Assembly: GCA_002682825.1 (NCBI GenBank)
Contig: NOKP01000008.1
Coordinates: 434,001-498,000 of the forward strand
Source: Neonectria sp. B-13
Lineage: Eukaryota > Ascomycota > Sordariomycetes > Hypocreales > Nectriaceae
Reading direction: 5' to 3'
Length of the DNA stretch: 64,000 nt
How positions within the stretch are numbered: position 1 is the first letter of the stretch; each line of letters opens with the position of its first letter. Under the pieces are notes generated by a model that worked only from the letters and a program-made list of their open reading frames with translations, had not been told where the DNA came from and did no database searches. Below, piece by piece: positions 22,333 to 33,500 of this stretch. The translations under genes were made by a program, and so were the position numbers.

Positions 22333-23514
22333 ATGACCAAAGGATGGAATCCTCGTTCCGACATGCCAGACATGGAGGGGAAGGTAGTGGTGGTAACTGG
22401 TGGAAAGTATGGATGCTTATTCGCCCTCCATGAGCTATTTTTGAATGCTAACATGGTGTCAGTGCCGGCATTGGCCTTCAAACGGTGAAGCATTTTGCCA
22501 TGAAGGGAGCTAAGATCTACTTTACCGCGAGATCCGAGGCAAAAGCGACACACACCACAGATTATGTGCTGTCTCAGAGCACCAAGGTCTCCACAGACCA
22601 ACTGGTATGGTTGAAATTGGACCTCGGTGATATCAAGAGCGTGATGCACGCGGTCGAAGAGCTCAAGGCCAAGGAGCAGGCAATCGACATCCTTGGTGTG
22701 TACCTCAAAGAAGCTGCACCCCGTGTCGACCAGTATTGACAATTTCATATCAGTGAACAACGCAGGACTAGTCATGGACAAGTTTCAAACAACGGATGCT
22801 GGGTGGGAAGCGACTATGGCGATCTGGTACTGAACCCCAGTAATACCTTTCAGAGTGACGCTCACATTTACAAGCCACGTTGGACACTTTGTATTCACCA
22901 ACGGCATCCTCCCGCTCTTGAAGAAGGCTGCTGCCAGTCCCGGAGCGGACGTGAGAATCGTGACTGTGTCATCAAATGTCACCTACGTCTTCTTTCCGCC
23001 GAACTATCAGTTCGACTTTACGTCGCCCGCATTCCTCTCCGGCACGCTGCCTTACGAACCTTGGCAATGGCGCTACCTCCAGAAGCACATGTTTACTGTT
23101 GATATGATGCAGTATAGCTTTGCTAAAATGGCGAACCTCATTTTTGCTCAGGAGCTTCAACGTCGCCTAGAAGAGCAGGGTTCATCGATCATCTCACTTT
23201 CTGTGCACCCAGGAGGTGTCAGGAGCGCCAATGCTCTCGATATCTTCAGTGGCCCTTTGAAGCCTGTCATGCGCAGGGTGATGGTGACTGAAGATGAAGG
23301 TTCGTTCACTCTCCTGTTCGGGGCGACCGCCAAGGAGGTACGAGAGAAGCCCGATGCATTCAAAGGGAAATATCTGGAACCGGTTGGAGAGGTGAAGCCA
23401 GGTCATGTGGTTGCGAATGACGAAGAGCAAGTTCGAGGGTTGTGGGATAATACATCGAAGGAGGTGAACAAATTTCTCGCCAAGGAAGGTTGTGCTCCAT
23501 TGCTGGATTGGTAA
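22333..23514 (+). CDS. Short-chain dehydrogenase/reductase (SDR)
   Basis: NAD(P)-dependent oxidoreductase of the retinol-dehydrogenase-like classical SDR type, about 339 residues. Exons are 22333-22406, 22463-22695, 22754-22826 and 22875-23514. Introns 22407-22462, 22696-22753 and 22827-22874 keep frame. The cofactor loop is TGGNAGIG, split by the first intron. NNAG follows at the second splice junction, HVGHFVFTN at the third, SSN carries the catalytic Ser, and YSFAKMAN the Tyr and Lys. At the third junction the usual Asn before HVGH is replaced by Cys in my model, so that acceptor should be checked. The substrate cannot be told. Confidence 0.87.
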
Positions 23515-24036
23515 GTACACACGGTGGCAAAGGATAGTACTCCAGTTAAGATGCTGTACCATAAAGGCTAGGGTAATTGTTATGTGACAGAATTTAAGGA
23601 ACTACCTTCTGAACACGGATAACCATTCTACGGCCCCTTGCCTCTGCAGCTTCTTTAATCTCACCTTCCTTTTACAGCATTTCGTCTACACCTTTTGTCC
23701 TCATGGGATTATTGATTGTTGCTAGAGCTTTGTTACAAGGCATATGATATGATAGGCCTAGGCAATTCTGCGCAGGTAACATGGACCAAAGAGCCTGTGA
23801 AAGGGGTTGAGGTCATAGTAAGATGTGGGCTAACAATTTCCAGCCTGGTTTTCTTCTTTCCTGCGATAGTAGACGGTGTGTCTTGCGCTCCTGCCCCTGT
23901 TTTCGGAAGTCTTTAGCTCATATCACCAAATGGATGGTTAAAAAAGCATGGAAAGTCTAGGCCTTTCCTCGGGTATGAGACTCACTCGAAGTGTGCCTCT
24001 TCCGCCTCTACCCTCCATCGACGTCTCAGCTTCACA
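23515..24036. other. Intergenic, 522 bases
   Basis: It contains pyrimidine tracts just before 24036 (CTTCCGCCTCTACCCTCC), consistent with a promoter for the small gene that follows. Nothing else was recognised. Confidence 0.4.
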
Positions 24037-24259
24037 ATGCATTACGCACTTGTTCTCTTTCCTGCCCTCTTCTCCGTATTCGCGACGACGGTCAGTGCTC
24101 ATCCCAAACCTTAAAAACCCGAGCTAATACCAAATACAGGCAAGGGTATGTTGGCCCGTCCGCGCCCAGGGTTGCTGCGCCAAGGGTAGTAGCTTGAGGA
24201 TACCATGCCTAAGGCACCCATACTATAATAGTCAATTAATCTCACTCAACATTTGGTAA
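24037..24259 (+). CDS. Candidate small secreted cysteine-containing protein, 57 aa
   Basis: Unknown function. Exon 1 (24037-24090) encodes a hydrophobic leader (MHYALVLFPALFSVFATT). Intron 24091-24139 is 49 nt with GTCAGT donor, GCTAAT branch and ACAG acceptor, phase 0. Exon 2 encodes 38 residues with four Cys (one single, one pair, one single: CWPVRAQGCC, later IPC) and ends at TAA 24257-24259. This leader-intron-cysteine layout is common in fungal small secreted proteins. The stop overlaps a GTAAG donor-like string, so a further exon is possible. Confidence is limited by size. Confidence 0.42.
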
Positions 24260-24307
24260 GCTGACACTGACGATTCATCCCTGATTTCGTTGCCGCGGAA
24301 AGGCAGC

Positions 24308-25876
24308 ATGGCTGAATCAACTGACAACTACACGCTGGTGCGTAAAACGAGTGGATTATATTCGCAAAATGCCCCTCTCCCATTATACTGACACATATCC
24401 TAGGTTTCATTCAGCGCCTGTAGTACCTTTACCACCGCCTAGGCATTTGGTCCAACATCCTCATATCTGCGGAATACTGCAATCCCAATGGCCGTCAGCT
24501 TACCAGGCCAGCCATTATTGCCGCCCTCCGCACTGTTGTAGAAGCCCATCCTGCACTATGGCATGTTTTCGTGCAGCGGCCGTCTTCCAAGAAGGGCTGC
24601 CACGGCCTGCATACTGCTGTGCTGCGTGTCTTGGATCTTGAACAGTGTGTCGAGTATCTGGATGACGGAGACGATGCTGGTGTAGCTTCGGAGATTCTGG
24701 AGAAACTTCACAATGAATGGCTGTGGACCGCCGATGAGCCTAACCGCCCGTGGTGGAAACTCTTGGTGAAGGGACGTAACATTGTGTTTGTCTATCATCA
24801 CTCGATAGGCGATGGCATATCAGGGGTGGTTTTTCATCGCGAGTTTCTCGCTGCCCTCAACTCCACATCGGCAGACCAGCTCGGAGTCGACAATCCTCAA
24901 GAAACTATCATCTACGCCAACGATAATGTCCAGATTCCCCTTGATCCGACGGAGGTGTGGACCGGTAAGCCCAACATCATAGAGATGGTGTGGACGCAGC
25001 TTGTTTGCTGCGTTTTCAAGCTGTTCTACGGCAGTTCACGCATCTATGGCAACCTTCCACCCTCGAAGCCTTGCCTGAAATTAGCAACAGCAGTCGCGGA
25101 CCCTTCGCAAAAGCACCGTCACGCGCATCTCATCCTACCGCGTCCCAGCGAACAAAATGGCCCAAATCACCGCGGCCTGTCGCTCAAACCAGACTACCTT
25201 CACGCTTCTCCTAATGACGATGCTCACCATTGTTCTGGCAACAGAGTACTACCCTGACGCAAGGATCGGCTCCTCCCGGTATCCTTTTGATCTCCGGTCG
25301 CAGCTTCCTATGTCCCGTATAGGCGGCGGAACTAGCAATGGTACCATTATCAATGCCACTGCGAGTGCAGAGCACTGGCACAAGCTTGGGCCCTTTCGCA
25401 ATGTCGTCATTGAGAAGAACAAAAACACGAGCTTGGGCCTTGATTCTGGGGCTGCCAGGGATCTCGTGAGAGACTACAAAGAACAAATGACGCGCTTTAC
25501 CACCGGAAAAGGTATTAGATCTTGGATCGGAGTCACGCTGATGGGGCCAGATCTAGAGGATGTTGTGAGCAAGGCTTTTCCGTCTATAAGCCTATTGCTC
25601 AACCCTACCTACTGTGTATCCAACGTAGGAGCCTTTTTCGGAAAGACCGCAAGAGACGAGGAGGGAACTTCAGGGCCTTGGCAAATCGAGGACATGCAGT
25701 TCTCAGGAGCAGTTGTGAATGGCACACAAGGCACTCACGGCGCCATCTTTCACGTCGCAGGCGTGAAAGGGGGAGACACAGTTATCAATGCAACTTATGA
25801 GGATGGTATTGTCACGCGGGAGATGGCCGAAGGAGTTCTGGAGCAGGTCATGGCTGGGATCTATAGCATCATTTGA
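24308..25876 (+). pseudogene. Alcohol acetyltransferase-like gene, one-base frameshift
   Basis: Acyl-CoA-dependent acetyltransferase family (AATase, related to condensation-fold enzymes), about 480 residues if read through. Exon 1 is 24308-24337 and intron 24338-24423 has GTGCGT and TACTGAC with a TAG acceptor, phase 0; this first splice is tentative. The HxxxD active site is intact: YHHSIGDGISG. Family blocks continue (RPWWKLLVKG; PMSRIGGGTSNG; YCVSNVGAFFG). Between SKPCLKLATAVADPSQ and TRISSYRVPANKMAQI the frame changes by one base at or near the A-run 25109-25112, with no usable intron. The catalytic half upstream is therefore cut from the C-terminal half. It is either a decayed gene or a sequencing indel. 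The substrate is unknown. Confidence 0.72.
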
Positions 25877-25912
25877 TACTCGTATGTAGTTGTCTTATTT
25901 AGATGTTTATGT

Positions 25913-28254
25913 CTAAACTCGTATTTTATACGGCGTAGTATGTCTCATTATATAAACCTGACCAACAAGAACTGCGCAGCTAGTAATCATCGTAATGGCA
26001 ATGAGGGGAAAATTCACGCGAGCGAACTCTAGACGACGGACGCGAATCTGCTTTTGAGCGAGATCTTCGCGCCACATCAACCCTCCCAGCGACGCGCCGA
26101 ATGTCAATGAGAAGGCACCATAGTTCACACCAATTGCCAGAGCATAAACCGCACCCCAATATGTGCAAACACTGTGACCCAGCCAGTAGACACTAGTGAC
26201 TGGACTAGGATGAATGTCGGGAAAGCGAACAGTACGAGTGAGAATGGTAAGCGGGCTAACACGGCTGAAACATGGGGGAATGTCTGCTGCGACCAGCTCC
26301 ATATGTTCACCAAAAGGGATATAAGGGTTGGTTGTGTTTGATCTGTAGGCGAAACACAAACAGTCTCTTCCGGCGTTGTCCCTTTATCTCCCGCACGGCC
26401 CTCCCCAATGGTTGATATTGTCACGCCTGTCCTCTCGTCGCCGTCGTCGCTACTCTTTATTTTCTCTGAGGCTTGGATCTCCTTTGCGGTGGCCCATGTA
26501 TCGTCTCGTGCTTCATGTTCCTCTGAGTCGCGCGTGGTGTGCTCTTCGCCGAAAGCTGGGGTTGTACCTTGGCTTTCTTGAGCCGGGCTGCCACTGCTAA
26601 AGGTGCCGCTCACTTCGTTGTCCGTTGCTTGAGTGATTATTTGCCTTGATTGAGGCGATACTGAATTTTGGTCTTGAATCACTTGACTGACTTGGTGAGG
26701 TTCCGCTGCCGTTGGTCTTAGGCATTCATTATCTCGATTGTCTGGCGGCTCATCACCACACACCACAATCCTGGCAGATGAAGAAAGGTGCCCTGAACCG
26801 TCGAGATTGCCGTGCTCCTCGTCATGTGAATTCGTTGGACCCGTCTTCAAATCAGCGCGACTGATAGAACAAGCATATCTTTGACGTTTATGTGCCTGGC
26901 TGTCTCGTACATGTGTACTTGAATGTATTCTGGTCGGCTCCGTAGTGTCTTCTGCTGTTCGCATCGCTTCTCGCGTAATTTCTCGCTCGTCTCGGGCGTG
27001 TTCCATCTCATATCTACCACGCATGGCAATCATACGAGTTTCGTGTCGATGGTACCATCCGAATATAGCGTCCCAACAGAGCATTAAAAATGAGGCGGGC
27101 AAAGTCGCCCAGAAAACAGGGATGTTGTTGAAATTGGCAGCAGTCAGCGCCAGTAAGACGACGAGTGTTGCGGCCATGATTAGAACCCCGAAAATTGCGC
27201 TTCGCTTGTCTAAATATGGGTTCATGATCTCCTCAAGTCGGAGAATGCTTGTGGTTGATGGCTCGCCGTGCACAACTTGGTCCTCGACAAGCATGTCCTC
27301 CGGATGGCTGAAGGGTATATTTAAGGAAATCGGCTTTTTCGCTTTGGACTCTTCTGAGATTTCGTGCATCTGGATACTAAATGGGATCAGGCCCTCGTTT
27401 GCAAAGATAATATACAATAAAAACGGCGCTAATATTACGACCGAGGTCATGACAGGAACGATGAGGTTCGCGGTGTACTCTGCAAAGCCAATCTGGAACG
27501 CTTGAGCAATGACGACGTTTGTCGTATTGGAAGAAACGAGGATGGCCGACGCAATATTGGCAATGGCAAACTGAGTGTGAATCCATGCTCGCGGATGATG
27601 GATATTTGCTGACACTCGATTCATGTAAGTCAAGAAGAGCATACCCATGTGTATGACAGGATCATTCCCAAATAAGCAGCCCATAGCGAAGAAGACGAAG
27701 TAGAGGAGGATGAATAGTCGATGGCCAGTTCTACCATATAGTCGCATGACTTTGAAGGTTAAGAACCTGATTAACCCCGTAGCGTCAATGGAGCTGCTCA
27801 CGTAACCCAGTGTGAGGGCAAAGGCTACCAGATCCATGGGAGAGATATTGTTGGCCCCAAGCGTACCCTCCCTCACTTCTCTTCGACCGATGGCTGTTGT
27901 CGAAAGCAGGAAGAGAACCCCAATCAGAGGCCCGGTGTTCAAATTCACAGGAAACTTCACCCGCATGAAAGGCTTGGGCTTGAGATGTTTGTCGCTGCAT
28001 TCCCGATGAGAACCCTCCGGCCGAGGTGGTATTACCCGTAAGATGACCAGGCGTTCCAGAACAGCATTGGAAAACGGCCTATATATGTAGATTGGGATAT
28101 GAAACGGGAAAAGCACGACAAGGTCTGTGACCTCTTATTAGCGGGAGATGCAGCCATGGAAGGAGAGCGCACGCTTACTGCTGAGGACAAAAATCACAAG
28201 AGTGATGATTGAGTGCCATTGCGTAATGCTGCCGTTGCCAGGGTCTTCTGGCAT
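25913..28254 (-). pseudogene. ArsB/NhaD-superfamily membrane transporter, broken near the C-terminus
   Basis: Ion transporter of the ArsB/NhaD-like fungal family (arsenite or cation antiport type; substrate not proven). Exon 1 is 28254-28179 and intron 28125-28178 (GTAAGC...CTAAT...CAG) keeps phase. The main frame runs to a stop near 26125. It has many membrane segments (LVAFALTLGYVSSSIDATGL; ANIASAILVSSNTTNVVIAQ) and a long hydrophilic central loop rich in Ser, Thr and Glu. After TGWVTVFAH the family's last segments appear only in another frame (YWGAVYALAIGVNYGAFSLT...) and run to 25913. By my memory of the family, about 60 residues normally found between the two blocks are missing, so an internal deletion with frame loss is likely. 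A truncated protein could still be made. Confidence 0.68.
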
Positions 28255-28419
28255 TATGTCGGAGGCTTGGGTATTGAGCGTAATTCTAGTGCCAGAAGTG
28301 AACAGTTCATTTGGATCCCGCTGGTGTGATTTGTCTGAGTTTGACCTCGTTGGTCCTCAAAGATTGATGAAGAGGTGAGGAGCAAGGGAATTGTCAGCCT
28401 TGCCAGGCAACTGTGGTGA

Positions 28420-29085
28420 AGGCGCGCAGCTTACCTATGGAAAAGCGGGACGCCTATCGTGGCTGTGCGTGGGAGCCTGCAACGCCATTCAAGTCCGCCT
28501 TACAGCTCATGCAGCCTATTATAAGCGGACCTTTGGTTTGAGTATTTATGGTTGATCATGAACGCATCTCTCATCTCGCATAGTAATTAAGAAGATTAAG
28601 AAACTTTATTATTGCACTCTAAAGATAGCAGCGCTCTACAATAAGTAGGGCGCTCTGGTAGCTAACTTGTTACTCACACTATTATATCTTTCTCTCTAGA
28701 TATATACATGTATGTTAACTTTAATTGTTAATAGTTTATATCTTCATCATTTAGGATTTGCTATTGTTCAAATACTCCTATATTGTTACTTGTTAACCCT
28801 AATTTTTTGTCATTTAATTCCGTAATTATAAAGTCACTACTACCCTCTAAAATACAGACAACACTATGAGATAGTTCTAGGCCTTCAGAGAAAACTCATA
28901 TCATTAGAATAGACACGCCTCTACCTAGAAGTATTACCCTTATCCTACTTGAAAGCTGCTGGGGCACCGCTTATCGTACCCTCGCTTTTGTATGGTCCCT
29001 CATTCCTGCTTACAGTCACTTGCAGACTTCCGTAGAGTTTGACAGGCATTCTCACAGTCTTCGACGCCCAGCACAATCTGTTCTA
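28420..29085. other. AT-rich island
   Basis: From about 28550 to 28900 the sequence is strongly A+T-biased and has no long open frame. A short imperfect inverted pair, AGCGCTCT and AGGGCGCT, lies at 28630-28655. It looks like the worn remains of a mobile element, possibly RIP-mutated, but no ends or coding trace can be defined. Confidence 0.4.
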
Positions 29086-29865
29086 TCAGTATAACACATC
29101 ATTTGAGGCCCACATGACGGCGAGCTCTTTGTGAAACGGCTCCAGAATCTTGTCCACAGCCTTGTCTCGACTCCACGTATCCTCCCACTCAGGCCGTAAC
29201 AAGGCCTTGCCGTATTCCCAGTAAGTGGGGTAGTAACCCGACAGCTCCCAATCCAAGATAGACGTGACTTTATCCCCTTGGACCAGAATGTTGCGAGGGT
29301 CAAAGTCGCCATGCGTCAGGACAATATCGTGGTCTTTCATGACACTCAGCCAAACGGTGCACCTCCACTCCGAAAATCCATTTACGTTGTCCTTCTTCAT
29401 CGCTTTAACAATGCCCTGGTTGAAGTCTTCCTCGGTTTCATAGGGCCCATATCCTTGCGGGTCTTCACTAAAGTACTGGTCGTTGCATGCCGTGCGGTTG
29501 ATGGACCCAATGAAGTCGCCCTTGAAGCGGCGAAGCTGAGCCATATAGTCACGGAGTTGGGAGATGACCGACTCTTTTTGCGCCTCGGTATAGTCACCCC
29601 AAGTCTCCTTGAGAGTTTTTCCTTCCACGTAATCCATTACGATGACACCATGCCCTGTTTCCTCGTCGCGGTAGGCGTTTTGGACTTTGGGAACGGGAAT
29701 GGAAGTGTTGGCACGGACGAATCTCATTGTGTCGGCTTCTGCCATAGCTTCTGCTATGAGACTGTATTTTTTGACGACTGTCGTTGGATTAATCCTCCAT
29801 ATTGGCGACAAACCTGCTAGCTTGTAGCCTTTGGCAAGTTGCTCTGGAGTGATTGTTCGCGCCAT
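29086..29865 (-). CDS. Aminoglycoside-phosphotransferase-family kinase-like protein
   Basis: A 259-residue, intronless protein of the APH/choline-kinase fold; physiological substrate unknown. Motifs are the N-lobe strand VVKKYSLIAEAMAEADTMRF, hinge VIVMDYVEGKTL, catalytic loop LTHGDFDPRNILV (Asp and Asn present) and metal site SILDWELSGYYP. The frame is open upstream, but the ATG at 29865 (MARTITPEQLAKGY) fits family starts. Fungal genomes carry dozens of such genes; resistance is not implied. An AT-rich island lies downstream. Confidence 0.87.
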   Translation of the reverse strand: MARTITPEQLAKGYKLAGLSPIWRINPTTVVKKYSLIAEAMAEADTMRFVRANTSIPVPKVQNAYRDEETGHGVIVMDYVEGKTLKETWGDYTEAQKESVISQLRDYMAQLRRFKGDFIGSINRTACNDQYFSEDPQGYGPYETEEDFNQGIVKAMKKDNVNGFSEWRCTVWLSVMKDHDIVLTHGDFDPRNILVQGDKVTSILDWELSGYYPTYWEYGKALLRPEWEDTWSRDKAVDKILEPFHKELAVMWASNDVLY

Positions 29866-30508
29866 GTTTATGAGACTGCAGCTGGTCAGGTGGTGTTTGA
29901 TTGAAATTTCCTCAAGCCGCATTGGAACTGTACAGTGGGACCACATCACATGACACCGATCCATTTAGGGGTAAATTTTCCAGCTGGGGTTCGAGAGAGA
30001 ACTTTATATCATAGTCAGATCAAGCTTAAACTCACCTGCAGCTGGTGGAAGTTGTCGGATCCTTACCCGAAGATTCGGTTCTAATTTGCTTAGCATTTCC
30101 GATTCTTTTACGATCCCTAGAAGAAAGGGCTCAAGATCAGGCATCGAAAATGGAGAAGTTAAAACAGCCATCCGCACGGTCTGATGGTGCGATTTCGATT
30201 CGAGGGGCCATGGGAGTGGTAAGCCTCGGAAGTGGGAAGGGGTTGCAGAATATCAAACCGGAACAATTGGGTTGAACAGGTATTCGTCGTTATATAACGT
30301 GGCTGAGCGTCGGAGTATCAGTTGCCTTGTTAAGATGGTGAATCGGTGAGCTGTGTTTACACGAAAGGTGTATAGTATATAATATTTTGTAGATGGGTTG
30401 GCTAACCAGGCTGGTAATTTCAGGGACCTTTTTGCTAATATAGCGAGTTCGGTCGAAATCACCTCCCTGCACTACGACTTCTGTCCGTAAGGCATGCCCT
30501 ACCTCTTT
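29866..30508. other. Intergenic, 643 bases
   Basis: It holds the promoter side of the APH gene and the 3' end of the NLR gene. Only short frames without features are present. Confidence 0.5.
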
Positions 30509-33500
30509 CTAGGCCTGTAGCATACGGATGACACCCTCATGTCCGTTCTCTGTTGCCCATGATAGCGGCGTCTGGCCATGATTGTCTTTGGCCTCAATGT
30601 TGGCGCAATGTTTTAGCAGCAGATGCACCGCGGCTACTTTCCCAACATGTACTTGTTTCTGCACAAGCATCAATTTCATTCGGTAATCTTCAAGCGGATC
30701 ATTACTGATCATGCCCAGGCCATCGGTGTTCCCTGTTGCTCGCGGTAGTGTCGTCCTGCCGGTGCCATATTCAGTGTTAACGGTGGCGGCTTTCGTATGA
30801 AAGAGCTGGAAAACGTCCTCGCGGTCGCTTTCGAATGCATATGACAATGGTGTTTGGCCAAATTGATCTTCAGCCACGAAGCAAGACCTATTCTCGTTGA
30901 ATAAGCGTTCGATGCCATCGTGTCCGCCCCTTATCGCGTGAAATAGCGGTGTCCGGCCAATGATATCTCTGGCCTCGATGCTGGCGCCGTTTGCGAGAAG
31001 TAGTTGTATGCCGGCCTCGTGGCTCTTCTCAGCCGCCCATGACAGCGGTGTCCGGCCAGATTTATCGATCGAGTCAGTTTCGATGCCTTCAGTCGCCAGA
31101 AGCAGCTCCATAATACCCTCGTACTCCTTCGGTTTCCCCTCGTATCTTTTCTCAGCCGCCCATGACAGCGGCGTCCGGCCAGATTTATCCTTCGAGTCAG
31201 CGTCGATGCCTTCAGTCGCCAGCAGCAGCTTTACAATACCCTTGTGTCCATTCTCAGCCGCCCATGACAGCGGCGTCCGGTCAGAGTCATCCTTAGAGTC
31301 AGCGTCGATGCCTTCAGTCGCCAGCAGCAGCTTTACAATACCCTCGTGTCCATTCTTAGCAGCCCATGATAGCGGCGTCCAGCCAGAATTATCCTTTAAG
31401 TCAACGTCGATGCCTTCAGTCGCCAGTAGCAGCTTTGCAATACCCTCGTTTCTGTTCTTAGCGGCCCATGATAGCGGTGTCCAGCCAGAATTATCCCTTA
31501 AGTTAACATTGATGCCTTCAGTCGCTAGCAGTAACTTCCCGATACCCTTGTACCCATTCTCAGCAGCCCAAAAAAGCAGCGTCTGGCTAGAGTGATCCTT
31601 CGAGCTAGTGCCGAAGCCTTCACTCTCCAGTAGCAGTTGTATAATACCTTCATGCCCATTATCAGCGGCACATGCTAGCAGCTTCTGGCCACTGCCATCT
31701 GTAAAGTTGAAACTGAATTCCTTGGACGTAATCAAAGACCTAGCGAGTGGCACATCCCCCCTTTGCACCGCCCATTGAAGCGGTGTCTGGGCCTTGAGAG
31801 CCGTAAAATCTTTCCCAAACTCCAGCTGCGCAGAGATGTCACCCGCTTGCGGAAGCCTTGTCTCATGTTGCAAGAGTGCATTGACCGCACCTCGGTTGCT
31901 ATTAGCCAAGGCAGCGAAAAGGGGATAACGGTGCCGTTCTCCTAGTATATTGGGGCTCCAACCGAGCTGAAGTGCTGACCCAATCAGTTTTTTCAAGTCA
32001 TTCTCTGCAAGAATGTACATGAGACTTGCAGCCGATGTGTGACGGCGGATCTCATACTTCTCGAAGAGGTTATCAAGATCAATCCAGGCTTTGAGAGCGA
32101 AGTCTTTCAGGAAGCTGTCCTGTGAAGGTCCGCTCGCAGCACTCTCGGCATGATAGAGAACATGGCGAGTTGCATATTCAAGAAATGGAAACTTGTCTGA
32201 CAGGGAGCCTCGCAGATCCCTTGCTGCATCAGAGGATGCCTTTGGAAGTAGTGTATTTGAGGGCACATGGTCTGAGATGTCGAGCTTAATGTAGGCGCTG
32301 CAACATTGCTTTAGTTGATCGTGGCCCAAGCTCCGGAAATCCTCTTCTGCAAGCCCCATCTCGCGCCGCAGGTCGCGTAGGCCATGGTCTTTCCACAAAA
32401 AGTCTCGTACTGACTCGTGAATGAACTGAACTGTCTGAGCTTTGGGTTTCGTTATTTCGGCCAAGCCTTTTGAAGAGCTCAGAATGAATTTCTTCATGTC
32501 GTCGACGGGGATTTCCTCCGGGTTCCATATGGTTAGAGTATCTGGATACAGTCCAGATATAAGTGCAAAGTAGAGCTCTTCCCACTTCAAAGGTCGCTTA
32601 GCATACAGAATCCACTCGATGGACAGGAGTAAGTCCTCCGGACGCTCGTTGTCTCGTTTCAACATATCCCTGAACAGCTCACCCAGCTCGGTTGGAATCT
32701 CTTGGAGCCTCGTCTTCCGAATGGCAAGGGTACTTGCCCTCCCGAATTCTCTGTTCAGCATCTGAACAACCAGTTTAACCCATAGGAAAACCCCGCTTGC
32801 CCTCTTACGTAGCGTGTTTCTGAGCTCGTCGGCTTCAGTTTTGCACCCCTTTCCAAGTTTTAACTTGTCGTAAATGTAAGTTTCGACATCATGCTCGTGG
32901 CCAGGCCGGTTTTGCAGAATAAGTTGCTGGCCATTTCCTATGTCAATGGAGGGATAATGACGACTGGAAAAACATATGTGAAGCAATGATCTCCTTGAAT
33001 CGGCGTCTCTTCCGAGAGTTTGGAAATCGTAAACCATCTCGTAAAGCTCTTCCAGGTGGTCACATTCGTCGAGGGCATCGATAAAACAGACTAGGTGTTG
33101 CTGACCAAGCTTGGCGATTGAATCGGAGAAGAGTGACCGAAGGGTTTCAGTTTCCCACGTCGGATAATCGCTTTGACTTAGAGGAATGAGGTCCGAATCA
33201 TCGAGAACTTCTTGAAGCTCTGGAACCTTTCCTAATAGTTGCCATAACAGGGAGCGATACATCCCTGCGGTTGACTTCTCCAAACTTTCACCTCTCGCAT
33301 GGAAGAAGAACGAGATAACAACCGTGTTCCGCATAGTGCTTATCGCATGCGAATGCGCGAACTTCATGATTGTCGACTTTCCCGCGCCCGGTTTCCCGTT
33401 GATCCACAAGAATCCGTGGTGTTGGACAAGTTTTGTGGGGTCTAGCCAATGTTGATACGCAGGATCTTCAAGCAGCCAGTTACACGTTTTGTCATGGGCA

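Noticed and set aside
24395..24424. Apparent premature TAG in the acetyltransferase N-terminus
   Set aside because: The TAG can serve as the acceptor of an 86-nt intron with a GTGCGT donor that keeps phase, so it is not counted as a break; only the downstream frameshift is.
29086..29865. Antibiotic-resistance reading of the APH-family gene
   Set aside because: Fungal genomes carry large sets of APH-fold proteins with unknown substrates; nothing here indicates aminoglycoside modification.
30960..31595. Plus-strand open frame of repeated Ala/Ser-rich units
   Set aside because: It is the complement of the ankyrin repeat array of the NLR gene; the periodicity comes from the real minus-strand repeats.
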